64,000 nt of DNA from Bilabrum cf. latius (Eukaryota > Bigyra: Bicosoecida > Bigyra > Bicosoecida), in the NCBI GenBank assembly GCA_965178125.1, contig OZ237753.1, forward strand, positions 496,001 through 560,000, read 5' to 3'. Below, piece by piece: positions 1 through 11,370 of this stretch; position 1 is the stretch's first letter; every line of letters begins with the position of its first letter. Both the position numbers and the translations under genes were made by a program. The notes below the pieces were generated by a model, which worked only from the letters and a program-made list of their open reading frames with translations, did not search any database and was not told the origin of the DNA.

Positions 1-223
1 CCAGTGGCTCCCACCCAAACACCCCGACCCCCAGCCCAACCCTATGCCAGAGCCCAGAGCCGCCCCCCCGTCTCGTGATTTTCCCTTCCTTGCCTACTCT
101 CGAGCACGCAGACAATAATGCCCAGTACTTGGAAACACCATTGAAATATGTACACGGCTTCACCCTCTGGTACCTGATACCACGCTAGCTCCAATCACTG
201 GTCTTGGATCCAACCGGACAGGC

Positions 224-949
224 TCACCCGAGCTTCTCGATGTCCGCCATGATCGTCTCGGGCGTATCCCGCGCGCCATATGCCTTCACGAACTTGCCAT
301 CCTTGGTGTACAGGTACTTGCAAAAGTTCCAGGATGGCTCCACCCCGCTGTCCTTAACGAGAGTTGCGAACAACGACGACTGCGCGCTTCCCTTCACGTC
401 GGCTTTGGCAAGCAGAGGGAACACTTCCTCGGGCTTCTTTCCTACGTATTTGCTCGCGAATGCGAGGATCTCCTCGTTGCTACCGGGCTCCTGTTTTCCA
501 AACTGGTTGCAAGGCTGACCGATCACCGTGGCCTTGCCGCCGTCCTGGATAGTTTGCAGGCCGACGTAGTGGGGCGTGAATCCGCACCTGCAAGTGCATA
601 ATTTAGTCAATGACTCCCATGATTCACATCTGCTTACATGCAGCCCAGGTGTTCTTACAAAAGGCACCGGCGGACACGGCACATGTCAATCTCACTTGCT
701 TGCCACATTTGTCACCAAGACTGGTTTGTCACCGGCCAGCTCGCCAATCGTAGCCTCTGAGCCGTCAATTTTCGCTACCTTAATGTCCCTAACAGTTCCA
801 GCTCCTGCCATTATCGGTTCGAAAATGAGATGTGACGTGGCAGTTGCACATGCAAGCTGTGAGGCATTGGATGCCGATCGGAGCGAATACTTCCGGAAAG
901 TCGGCGTGCGTGGTGAGAGAGCATGATCAATGAATGTTGCTTGGCTCAT
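224..949 (-). CDS. Glutathione peroxidase (cysteine type), two exons
   Basis: Reduces hydroperoxides using thiols (glutathione or thioredoxin). Model: join of 949..696 and 587..224 on the minus strand, with a GTGAG...GCAG intron at 588..695 splitting the Lys codon just before the active-site Cys; 205 residues, TGA stop. The exon junction recreates the family signature NVASKCGFT. The second exon holds the Gln-bearing motif PCNQFGKQEPG and the Trp motif PSWNFCKYL, so Cys, Gln and Trp of the catalytic site are all present. The peroxidatic residue is a TGC cysteine, not selenocysteine. A start at 812 gives a compact enzyme; the upstream ATG at 949 adds a Ser/Arg-rich leader that could be an organelle targeting peptide. 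The start is therefore uncertain; the family assignment is firm. Confidence 0.88.
588..695 (-). other. Intron of the glutathione peroxidase gene
   Basis: A 108-nt interval with GTGAG donor and TTGCAG acceptor. Removing it restores the NVASKCG active-site motif in frame. Confidence 0.85.
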
Positions 950-1125
950 ACATGATCGTAGTGCGTCACCATGGCGACTATGGCAGGCGCAATCCAAGCT
1001 GACGGCACCACCAACCCTCGCAGGCAACCACTTGGTGGCCTAGAGAGCTGGGAATTGCAAGCGTTGTTAGTCTACCCCATCTTAGTTCGTTCAGCCGCAG
1101 TGATTTCAGCCCGAGCCAATGCTGC

Positions 1126-2005
1126 TCAGAAATCCAGGCAGTTACCCAGGCTCCTGCCCTGCTTCTCGAGCGTCAGGCAGTACCACCCCAGTGCCCCCTT
1201 GGAGAAATTGTTCGGGGGCCGACCGCACTCGACCGTGTCTCTGGCGAACGCCCCAGACACGTTGTATCCATGGTACTGCATGTAGTAGCTCCCAGAGAAC
1301 TCCCCCGTCCGGTCGCAACCAGCCTCACAGTGCATGTCCATGACAAGGGGCAGTCCGGACGGGTGCGGCGTGGTCAGCATGCGACGCACGTTGCTCAGGC
1401 GCTCCGGGAGCTGGTCAATGGCCCACAGCACGTCCGTGTTGTTGACGAGATAGTCCCGGATGTCGGCTGGGGTGTCCTGCGAGCAAGAATCCGAGCATGT
1501 GCGGCTGAAGATGCACGGCGCTGTGAAGGGAGAACTGGTGATTCGCAACCCAGAACAACGCCAAAACGTCAGTGATATCACAATACATCGGTAGAGGGAG
1601 GCCGTGTTAACTCCTAAAACTCACTTCAGGTGGCAGCAGGGCTCCGACAAGGAGGTACTCCGTGAGGTTAGCGTTCGGGGGGTTCTTCGCAAAGTAGTCG
1701 AGCTCAAGGTAGTAGTCAGCCTCAAACGGATTGTCGAAAGAGATATCTAGGAAGAAAAATTCTGATGGCAGCGAAAGTCCAGCTTCTTGGGCCCTTTTCG
1801 CCATGAACTAGTCCAGCTCCTGTCGTGCAAACGTGTCATTCACCCTCGGGAAGTTGCTCCTGAACAGAAAATTGGTAATGCCAGCGCTAACGTTGTAGTG
1901 ATCAACTAGGTGCGTCCGGCTGTACTCTAGATTCTCGGCCGATGCCTACTTTGTTGCGGTAGCAAGCACCAAACCTGCTGCAACTATTCCTGGCAAATTT
2001 TGCAT
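1126..2005 (-). CDS. Secreted protein with a tyrosine-phosphatase-like CX5R motif, two exons
   Basis: Model: 2005..1625 joined to 1476..1126, intron 1477..1624 with GTGAGT donor and CTCGCAG acceptor; 243 residues, TGA stop. Residues 1-22 form a typical signal peptide (hydrophobic core GIVAAGLVLA, then ATATKQASA). The first exon has two in-frame TAG codons, near 1932 and 1813, read as Gln; only with that reading does the signal peptide join the body of the protein. Exon 2 carries HCEAGCDRTGE, which fits the Cys-X5-Arg loop of cysteine-dependent phosphatases (seen), so a phosphatase-like fold is inferred. Several cysteines downstream suit a secreted protein. I do not recognise a named family, and substrate and activity are unknown. 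Confidence 0.68.
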
Positions 2006-2248
2006 CTGCGATCGTTCCAAAGGTCACTCTGAATGTCGCCGGTCGATCAGCAAAGAATTAAGTCGCAGATTAAGCAGTAGATATACTTATTCTCTTACAA
2101 TACTGTTCGTGGATAGGTATAAGCGATGTGATTTGAGACTTCATGCCATATCACATCTTCATCTTTGATATTATGCAACACTCGTCATCCACCTGCCACG
2201 TCTCGAAAAAGCAATCTATCCAGTTATTTTGGCAGCAGAACTACTACT
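2006..2248. promoter_or_regulatory. Divergent intergenic region (phosphatase-like gene / dephospho-CoA kinase)
   Basis: 243 bp separate two start codons pointing in opposite directions, so this interval must hold both upstream regions. It is more AT-rich than the flanking genes. No specific box can be supported. Confidence 0.4.
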
Positions 2249-3451
2249 ATGGCTGCAGGTCGCGTTCTTGCATCCTCATAGAGACTCGCAAGCTAGGTGA
2301 AGGGCTGCCGCTACGCGTTTGGCCTCACTGGAGGCATCGCAAGCGGCAAGAGCCACGCACGTCGTGTGCTTGGTGCACTTGGTGCTTTCTCCGTTGACGT
2401 CGACAAGATTGCCTGGTCCGTGTACGAGAGAGGTAATCCGGCGTTTGATGACATTGTCAAGTCACCAACCTTCGGCAAGTCTGTGCTAGGAGAGGATGGC
2501 AGGATCGATCGACAGAAACTAGGATCCAAGGTGTTTGTCAGCGACACCGCCCCCATGGAAGAACTAAACCAAATTGTGTGGCCGCGAATCCCGCTTATAG
2601 TGCGAAATCACCTGCAAGGAGCGATCAACAGAGACGACCATCGCAGGGTCGTGGTTATGTCCGAGGAATGGCAAGAATGGGCGGAAGACGCTGGTGACGT
2701 GCCGGCCGAGTTCGCGCGGCTTTGCTCCTTGATCGACGATTCTATCGCAGTGGCAACAAGCACTCGAGAATCAGAGCAGGAAAAGCTGGAGGCTGAGGCA
2801 GCGGAGTCGGAATCAGACGAGAGCAACGGGGGGGAGAGGGACGAACAATCGGTCGTGCGACCGAGCATCCTCAATCCGGTCGAGAGGCAGCTGCGAGCCG
2901 AGGCAAAAGCAATGGCGGCGAAGCGCCAATTCCTGGCGGATGAGGTGGAGGCCATGAACGACCCGGAATCGTCCAGCAACTTCAGCCTCATGTCAACGCC
3001 CACGACGCCAGACGTCCCAATGCTCGAGCTGGTGGAGCTGCCTGGGGCCGTGGCCGTGATCGAGGCCGCGGTGATGGTGGAGGCGGGCTGGCACGGTGCC
3101 ATGCAGGAGGTGTGGCTGTGCGAGGTAGACGAGGGCGAGGCGGTCAGGCGGGTGGTGGAGAGAGACGGGGTCGAGGAGGAGGAGGCGAGGGCGAGGCTGG
3201 GCAAGCAGGCCACCGCGGGGGACAGGCAGAGGGTGGCGAGCGTGGTGATCGACACCACGGGGTCACAGCGGGTCACCAGGTGGATGCTACTCCGAGAGTG
3301 GACCGCTCTGGTGAGAAGACTGCAGGCTCAGGACGCAGCAGCAGCAGCAGCAACGAGTGAGGACGAGTTGGACGCGGAGGGGGACTAGAAGGAGGGGGGA
3401 TAGGGTAGTGACGATGATGCGGTTGGTGTTCATAATGAAGGCCGATAGTAA
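2249..3451 (+). CDS. Dephospho-CoA kinase with a large acidic insertion
   Basis: Phosphorylates dephospho-CoA, the last step of coenzyme A synthesis. Under UAG=Gln the frame opens at ATG 2249 and closes at TAA 3449-3451, giving 400 residues. In-frame TAGs lie at 2279, 2294, 3386, 3401 and 3446. The P-loop LTGGIASGKS is at about residues 26-35, followed by the conserved acidic position in SVDVDKIAW and by NQIVWPRI. The C-terminal half has VERDGVEEEEARARLGKQ and VVIDTTGS, matching the lid and final strand of the family. The enzyme is usually about 200 residues; here about 120 residues rich in Ser, Glu and Asp are inserted between the IVWPRI segment and the core strand VAVIEAAVMVEAG. The basic first 20 residues resemble an organelle leader (inference). 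No intron is needed. Confidence 0.85.
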
Positions 3452-3640
3452 ATGAATAATAACCAGCACGCCCGAACCTGCCAAGCCACCAGCTGCAGCC
3501 GCAGTACAGTGACTTGGTTCCGCCCCTCCGAGCAGCGAGCAAGCCCTCGTAGACCAATAACGTGGTGCACATAGGTGAGTGCATCGTTTTGAGTGGAAGT
3601 GCTTTGGCCTTTTCTTTGCTTCCTCCCTCCCTCAGCCGCA

Positions 3641-4794
3641 TCAGTTCCCCCCGTTGGGCCGGAACACGGAGCCCTTCATCGATATCGCCTTCTTGTGCTC
3701 CGGAGGACGGTGCGGTGACCCGAACACGCCCTCGCCTACCATTGATGAGGCCCTGGTGTGCGTACCCAGATCAATTTGAATGGGGCCGGAACCGTTGGGG
3801 TTGAACTTCTTCCCAGTCTCGTAGATTTCCTTGGCCGTGCGGTGGTCTCGGAGCCTGTCGAACTGCGTGCTCCTCGCAAACTGCCTCTGGCGGCGTAAAG
3901 GGGATGAAGGTCCGCTCCCTGATAGAGCCATGCTTCCAGCAACTCGGATGGGCGAGTGGGCAAGCCGCGGGCTGCTCCGATGGGATCCCGGTAATGACCC
4001 CGCCGGCCCCTCGGCTTGCTTGCTCTCATCGTGCTCGCTGGAGGCCTCCGAAGTTCCAATACGACCGGTGCTCCTCATCGGTGAAGTAGCAATACCATGC
4101 GTCTGTGACAGGTCCGACTCTATAATCTTCAGCTCTTTTCGCACTCTGCCCCTGTACTGCTCGGTTCGAACCGGGTCTACAAACTCGTCGTAGCGCGTCG
4201 CGTCGCTGCTCCCAAATCCCTTCTTCCGGGTCTTACTTGGCTAAAGAACGCTATAGTACGTAGTTTTGGGGTCACGGTAGGGCCCTTCGTTATGCTTTGG
4301 CCGTTCGCCGAAGTATCTGGAACCCACAGCTGCCTCCTTCTTGGGAGGGATCGTGTACATTCCCTTTCCTTTGCACTTCGCGGGGATTTCCTTCCACGGC
4401 TCAGCGTACTTCTCAGTCGATGCTACATACGCTACTTTTGCTGCGGTTCAAGAGGATGGATGGCGTCGCCGAGCTGGAGTGGCCGGTAGAAATGCCAACC
4501 GACATAGAGCAGCCAGAATCAACGACAATCATACCTTCTTTTTCCTATCCAGGCACCATAAACTGGGAGTAAATTTCTGGCATGATTTTCACTTTGGTGG
4601 AGTACATCGTAGTGCACTAGATCGAGTATCGAGTCCAGATTTAGGAGCCGAGCACCGAAACCAGCATTCTGCATGTGATGAGTGAACGTACGAAGTTCTG
4701 GCTGTTGCATGTTCCAGCACCATGGAGTGACAAAGCCATTTCTTGCCCTCAAAAGTGGCACAAAGGCTTCCTCGGCGTCCTCAAATCGAAGGTG
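3641..4794 (-). CDS. Unrecognised basic protein, 3' part of a gene; 5' end unresolved
   Basis: The best-supported part is the last exon, 4422..3641, ending at TGA. It has one in-frame TAG (about 4243) read as Gln, and shows short motifs such as KKGFGSSDATRYDEF, VRTEQYRGRVRKE, TAKEIYETGKKFNPNG and KGSVFRPNGG. Repetitive motifs of this style occur in small ciliary or microtubule-inner proteins, so an axonemal role is a guess. Upstream, 4794..4557 reads HLRFEDAEEAFVPLL and onward to DLVHYDVLHQSENHARNLL and can be joined through an intron at 4423..4556 (GTGCC...GTAG), but I am not sure both exons belong to one gene. A still earlier minus-strand open stretch (4795-4939), with a CTAACTAAT branch-point-like site, overlaps the 5' end of the adjacent kinase gene. 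Confidence 0.4.
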
Positions 4795-4897
4795 CTATAC
4801 AATTAGTTAGATTTTCTCGTCTCTGTGTGGATAATAGTCTCTCTGTGGTGAGGTCGCCACCAACGAACACCCCGTCGGCACTAAAAGCATGGTCGTA

Positions 4898-7800
4898 ATG
4901 CCGCCAAAGATTGGCAACAAGTAGATGAATGAAGCACATAAAGCTCCTTCATGGAAGGTGTGCGGGCTGCATCCATGTTGGTGGGGTGCTGCTGTGCTCC
5001 TGGTGTGTCTGGCGGCGACAGCAGCGATCGCGGTCAGTGCGCGTATGAACGAGAGGGATGACAGCTACCAAAAGTTCGAAGACCGCGCAAGGCTCCGAGT
5101 AAATGCGTTGGCACAAGCATTCTACAGCCACTTCCCAGAGCTAGCAGGTCTTCGAGCAGCCCTGGAAGGGGCTGCAACGAGCACTGAATATCTCGGGTCG
5201 CGCAACCTTGCTGGCGAGGCTGTCGCAGACCAAATCGTCGCAGCAAACACAGGCAGAGTTTCTGGTGTTGGATATAGTGTCGAAATAGACCGAGTGCATA
5301 TCTCAGCGATGCAGGCAATCTTGGATAGTGTGTACTAGTCCAACTTGAACCGACAGCAAGGCGCCGAACTGCTCTCGTTTGGACCAACGGGACTAATGCC
5401 CCTCTCACAGGCAAACCAGTCTGAAGTAACCCCGAGAAGAAGCTACCCGCTTGTCCTATTCGGAGACTACAACGATACCACGGTGAGTGGTCTCGGTCTG
5501 GACCTTGCGACCAACTCTGCGAGGTACTAGGCTATCCAGACGGCGAGCACATTCCAGACGATCGCGATGACGGAGCCGCTGATACTGGTGAGCAGGGGCA
5601 AGCAAGTCAGAGGCGTCCTGGTGACCGCCCCTGTGTACTCTAACACCGGCCTGGAGCCAGGCGGTGGCCCTACAAAGCTGCCTCCCAACACAAACCTGGC
5701 CGAGCTTGCCGGCGATGTGGCCCCCGGGATCAACCGTGTGACGAGTCCACAGGAAGTGGTGCAGCAGGAGCAGTACACTCACAACGCGAGCGACGCCTGT
5801 GGGGAGGCCTTCAGGGCCGTGTGCCTGCCCTTCACCTCTGCAGAGGACGCGCTGGCGGCCTACAACCAGAGCCTCATCGATGTGCAAGAGGGGAGGAGGG
5901 AGCACCCCCTGGAGCCGTGCAGCAGCAGATGCGTGAACGGGCATCTCATGCGCGGCCATGTGCTGTCCATCTTCTTTTTCGCCGCGATATCGAATCAGGC
6001 AGAGCTGGTGCGGGACGCCGACTCCCCCGTGGCCATCTACAGCGAGGACGTGACCGACCTAGTGAGCGAGGCCCAGGAGAGGCTGAGCGACGGAGCGGGT
6101 AGACTCAACGGACGAACGGAGAGGCCATACGACGGGTATGCGTATGCCGCAGCGACGCAGGGCTTCTAGGATCTGGCCAACTCGCCCCTCTTTGACTTGT
6201 TCTCTGTCGGCACGGAGGCAGTGCCTCGCCACAGCGTCCCTGCAGGGCTGGGTCAGTTCCAGTACGCCCTCAATGACGTGCGCGAGGTGGATGACCCGGC
6301 CTCTGATGAGGCCCAGGAGCGGGTGCTGAGCTTCGTCAAGGAGCGTGCCACGAGGAGCTCGCGGGAGGTGCTGGGGTACCTCGTGCCAGTGGGCAACCGG
6401 GTGTGGTCCATCCACGTGGCGATCACTGATGAGTTCTTCGAGAATCAGGGAAGGAACGCGATCTTGGCTCCGTTGCTGGCGGGAGGTCTTGTGTCCATTG
6501 CCATCACTGCGCTTGTTGGCATGGCATTCTGGCAGCAACGGTCACAGGAGCTCAGGGACTACCAGGCCAGGGCAGAGCAGCAGGGGCGGTTTGAGGCAGC
6601 ACAAAAGGCCCACCAGATCCTCGTGTCTTTCGTGGTGCACGAGCAGCGCAATCCCCTGCACCTGTGCAGCGGCAGCCTGGGTATGCTGAGGGAGGCCTCG
6701 GCCAGCGCGGGTGAGGCTGCTGAACAGGCCCTTGCTGTGCTGGAGGGGGCCCTGATCGAGAACCGGACCGCAGCCGAGCAGTGCACACAAGCAGCTGAGC
6801 GGCTGATGCTGGCGGCATAGATGGAGGAGGGTCCGGATGCCAGCGATGCAGACAAAGCATCTGCAGCAGCCGGGGCAGAGACAAAGCCCCTCAGCTCCAG
6901 CAGCGGTGCAGCAGCTGCACGCACCCAGGAACAGCTCAAGGCCCTGCAGACCCTTGGCTCTGCCACCAGGAAACTCACTGCCGGGGCACAGCAGCTGGAG
7001 GACGCGAAGCACCTGGTCGGAGCGGCCCACAGCCAGATCCGGGCGGGCGGGGGCGACATGGACGTCATCCACCAGGGTACAGAGACCCTGCATCGGCTGG
7101 TGAACGACCTGCTCGACCTCAGCAGGCTGCAGCAAGGCAAGCTGCCCATCTCGCCCGCACCCATGGACCCCCGCAGGCTGATCGTGGCAGTATCTTCCAG
7201 CCACCAGTCGTTCGCAGAAGTGCCTCTTCGGTTCCACGTGGCTGCCTCTGTGCCCCCCGTGGTGCTCGCAGACGAGCTGAGGATCACGCAGATCCTTGCC
7301 AACGGCCTGACGAACGCGGCCAAGTTTTGCAAGAGCGGGTACATCATGGTGGACCTGCAGGTGAGGCTGAGACCCATGAGCAGACATATCGTGGAGGAAG
7401 AAATCAGGTCCAGCAGGTGGGCCCGCATGTACGATAGCGACGAGTAGAAAGGCACGGACCTGGCGGGACGCTCCTCCAATTGGAAGTCACACGGGCACTT
7501 CAAGATGATCCAGTGGGCAATCGAGCAAGAGGCCAAGGTCATGCAGGGAGAGGAATCCGCCGATGGAGGTCCGAAGCAGTTCGAGCAGAAGCAGGGCGAG
7601 GAGACGAGATGGGCTCTGGGGATTGGCATGGAGCCAGCGGAGGCAGGTGGCCAGACTACCGGGTGCCTTGGCAACGAGGACACGGTGAAGCACGCAGGCT
7701 CTAGCCACCTTTCTCGTCTTGAGGCTATTCGCAAGGAGCAGTTGTCCGCATGCACCGAGCTGTGCGGTGGATCTGAGGAGGTGGGCGCAGAGCTCCTGCA

Positions 7801-10800
7801 AGCGATCGAGCGCGCCAGGGCCAGGAAGCCATCTGCCCTGGCTGCCCCCGTGCTGCGTGGAGTCAAGCAGGTCTTTGCCGAGCGGGACTAGCGGCCGCTG
7901 GGAGGTCCTGTGGCTGGGGCCATGGCGGCCATTCCCAGCATCGTGGACCGCGTGCTGCCGCCAAGCGCACTGCTCAGCGGGTTCTCCACGGTCCACGCTG
8001 GCTCTCGAAGGAACACGAGGAGGACCAGCAAGCAAGGCGCTGATGGCCAGGAGGGCCTAGAGCGTATGCTGGCTCTCGAGACGGACACGCTTGCGGCACG
8101 GACGCTGCGTCCTATGACCACCAACTCCATCGAGATTCATGGCAACAGCAACAACACAGGTCACTCCTCCGCGCCATCAGACTCCTCCATGACCAAGGGT
8201 AGCAAAGAGGAAGTACGTTCGGCTTCTCAGCAGCTACCTCCTCTCCTTGCCCCCATGCTAGTGTTCAGGGTGATCGACACAGGGAAGGGGCTCGGGGGCT
8301 CGGGGCCTGGGCGGCACAAGCTGTTTTCGGCGTTTGTCACGGGCGATGCATCCAGCAAGGGTAGCGGTGGCAAGGGGGGGACAAGCGGAGGCAGCACCGG
8401 GGACAGCGACTCGGACGAGCTGGGTGAGAGCTTTGAGTCGGAGAGCCCAGGTCCCCAGGCAGCCGGGCGAGCTTCTCGAGAAGCGAGCGGGCACGTGCCA
8501 TTTAAGCCGTCAGCCCCTGACGGCAGCGCCAGCTCAGTGGCCAAGTAGAAGGGCTCTGGGCTAGGCCTGGCCATGGCGGAGGAGCTGACCAAGCAGATGG
8601 GCGGGGCCATCGAGCTGAGGACGGAGAAGAGGAGGAAGAGGACCGTGCTGGAGGTGGCGCTGCCGCTGCGGCCCCCATGGCGCGTGGTCCGAAGGATGGA
8701 GGCAGGGGCGGTGAGCAAGCTGCCCAGGGATGCCAGCGCAATGTGGGAGCAGCGACTGCAGGTGGAGATGCAGGCGCTGAACCGCGCCATCACCCGGCTG
8801 TCTGCAGGAGACACGGACGGCGCTCTCGAGGAGTGCACGGCGAGAAGGATCAGCAGCGAGACATGGGGCACAGACAGCGGGCCTGTGTCCATGCCTGCAG
8901 CTGATGTATCTGAGCAGGACGTGCAGCAAGCTAGTAGTCACCACGGAGCTAGCACTAGCACAGGGGGTGCTGCTCACGGTCGCGGGAGCCCCTCCGCCTA
9001 GACACTGAAGGAGACAGACCAGCCGGTAGTGCCGCCCCTCTCTGCGGCACTGAATCCGGGATCCGCCCGCACCATCGCGAGCGCAAGGGGGTACCCGGAC
9101 GCTACACAAGGCAACGAGGAGTCGTCAGGCTTTGTCCCTAGCTAGGATGGCTCGCCCGCAGCGCAAGGTCGCAACCTACCGGAAGGGATGTGCATGTCCT
9201 AGCGGTCACGGTCCACGAGCCATGCCTTTAACGGGCCCCGTTCGAACGACAGGCATCGCACTAGGAGGCAGCAAGCCGTTTTGCGTGCGCTGCAGCAAAT
9301 CTTAGAGGCGAAATAGGCGGGGCCTCGTGCTAGTGACACACTCAGCTTGCCTGTGGTTGCCGGTCGACCCCGAGAGATGACTGCAGATCTTCATGAGGAT
9401 CACACGCACGCCCCCAAGGTATCCACGCTAGAGGCTGTCTTGATGCTGGAGAAAGCAAACCTCAGGTAGCTGCTCGTGCACATGCGATCGCTTAGCGGTC
9501 GGTTTGGCGGGCTTGAGGGCTCAGGTCCAGCGCGAGGCAGCCAGTTGCTCGCAAGAGAACGCACCAGCAGCCTCGTGAATCTCTCGATCCCACATGGCAA
9601 CACCAACGCTGGAAATGGTGCTGATCCATCGCGAGAACGAGACTTCTCCGCCTCATCAGCATTAAGTCGCAGCTAGGGAGATGAGATGGCCGCTTCTGAT
9701 AGCACCTAGGCTGGCCTGAGGGCAGCAGGCCGATGGTCGGACCGCATGCAGAGGGCTTAGGCACAGGCATCCATGCGGAGGGACGAGCGGCTGGACAAGA
9801 TGCCGGCCAGGGGTTTGCTGAGGCGCGTGGATCACGCTCGTGCCGCTGCCACGGACGGCAAGAGTGACTCCAGGTCTCAATCCGCTGCTGCAGTGGACCC
9901 AGGCAGCAAGAAGGTGAAAGGCACCAGCAAAGGCGGCATGTCCAAGGACAATTGGTCTTCGTCCACCAACAGCACTGGCTAGCTTCACGGACAAATCCTG
10001 CTAACAGACTTGACAGCAGGCGCGCTGCCGGAGCCGGACGAGGCAGATGCCGCGGACGAATCATCCGACCCGGTAGAACGAATGCGGCTGAATAAAGGGA
10101 AGAAGTCCAGCCGGGTCATGCCAAATGTGCCATTGTCAGCGTCCATCACTGATGAGGCCAGCCCCCTCACCCCAATGGCAGCATCTCCCTCTAATGCTCC
10201 GATGCCGGCAGATAAACAGTCTTCGTCCATGTCCAAGCAACTGAGGGAGGCCTTCAGGAGGGGTCTATCCGGAGGAAGCACCAGCACGCACTCTAGCAGC
10301 AGAGGCAGGACAGCCTCCGACATGACGACTGCAATGGGAGGCGTGCAATCGTCCACTGCTACACAACGGGGGCAGCCCTCCCGCAGCTCTGCCGGCACCG
10401 TGCCAGCTGCTCCCCCGATGCCACCGTCCCACGCCCAGGGCCCACTCTCTGGTCTGCACGTGCTGCTGGTGGACGATGAGCGCGCCCTCAGACGAATGGC
10501 CTCCCGCATGTTGCAGCGGCTCGGTGCGACCTCGGAGGAGCTGGAGGACGGGCAGGAGTGCGAGGCTGTGCTGAAGGGCAGGGGGCAGCTGGCAAGCAAA
10601 CATTCTGCTCACCGTGCAGCAAGCTCCGGCCGTTAGTTCGACTTGGTCCTGATGGACATCGTGATGGTGCATTCCAGGGGCACGGACGTGTGCAAGCACC
10701 TCCTTGAGCTGGGATGCAGGGTGCCCATCTTCGCCATGACGGCCAACCACGATGCTTGGAACCTGCCGGAGTACAGAGCTGCCGGCTTCTACGGTCTGCT

Positions 10801-11227
10801 GGCGAAGCCGTACTCGCAGAAGCAGCTCTCAGGCAAGCTGAGCACGCTGGTCAGGAGCGGTGTCGTGGACGCGGTGAGACAGGAACAGATGCGCTGGGCC
10901 CAGGGAGGCGCGGCAACACGTGCTCGGCCAGTGGACGAGCTGTGGCGCCGGAAAGACAGGCAGCTGTACCCCGAAGCGCCTGCTGAATCCACGGATGCGA
11001 CTGGGTCTGACCAGCCGCATTCGCTCAGCGTCGTGCCAGAGGCCGGTAGCGTGGAACCGGGTGCAGCATCCAGTCGAGGCAAGCACTCGGGGGAGCAGAT
11101 AAGCGTCAGCCCGGCCATGAAGGGGTCCATCGGAATCGAGGTGATGTCATCATCTTCCGGCGCGGGAGGCGCTGCCGCAGGTGGCAGGCGAAAGCGCAGG
11201 GTAGTCAAGAAGAAGTCCAAGGGGTGA
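4898..11227 (+). CDS. CHASE-domain hybrid histidine kinase, copy A
   Basis: Membrane sensor kinase of the phosphorelay type. One uninterrupted frame of 2,109 residues holds about 17 in-frame TAGs and no TAA or TGA before the TGA at 11225. Order: transmembrane segment about 28-48; an extracellular CHASE-like ligand domain to about residue 250 (GLDLATNSARY, then AIQTASTFQTIA); a second membrane segment at about 523-545; HisKA with H-box VVHEQRNP (His581); a second helix HRLVNDLLDLSRL near 731; N-box QILANGLTNAAKF near 805; G1 box VIDTGKGLG near 1125; G2 box GSGLGLAMAEEL near 1219; a Ser-rich region of about 590 residues; then a receiver domain with VDDE (Asp1859), phospho-acceptor LVLMDIVM (Asp1920), AMTAN and LAKPY. 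Start 4898 places His581 at the same residue number as in copy B; ATG 4889 is an alternative. All catalytic residues are intact. Confidence 0.9.
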
Positions 11228-11234
11228 GTCGCTC
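4950..11234 (+). repeat. Left arm of a 6.3-kb inverted duplication
   Basis: Highly similar to 11371-17695 in reverse complement; both arms contain a complete histidine kinase. Similarity begins near the codons for CGL(H/Y)PCWW and ends 7 nt after the stop codon. Some stretches (10.4-11.2 kb) look near-identical, while others (about 9.0-10.3 kb) differ by substitutions and indels. Confidence 0.9.
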
Positions 11235-11370
11235 GGGATATTAATTTGAATATCGCGAGGACTTGCGTTCCATGGTGGCAATCGACATGCTACGCGTTGC
11301 GCCTATCTTTGTCTTGTTTGAAATATAATTTGCTTGACCATCAGACTAGATCTACTCGGTATAAATTCCA
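11235..11370. other. Spacer between inverted arms; shared 3' flank of two convergent genes
   Basis: 136 bp of AT-rich unique sequence between the two kinase stop codons. It includes a short imperfect palindrome (gatatt...aatatc near 11237-11255). It must hold both 3' ends. Confidence 0.7.

Noticed and set aside
4156-4180. Possible tRNA T-arm (ggttcgaacc)
   Set aside because: It sits inside a coding exon and has no paired acceptor or anticodon arm. No tRNA, including a CUA-anticodon tRNA, could be supported anywhere in the window.
6542-7866. Long minus-strand frames opposite kinase A (and their mirror at 15.2-17.0 kb in copy B)
   Set aside because: They lie opposite the HisKA and HATPase motifs of the true genes and appear in both copies only because the sense strand is conserved.
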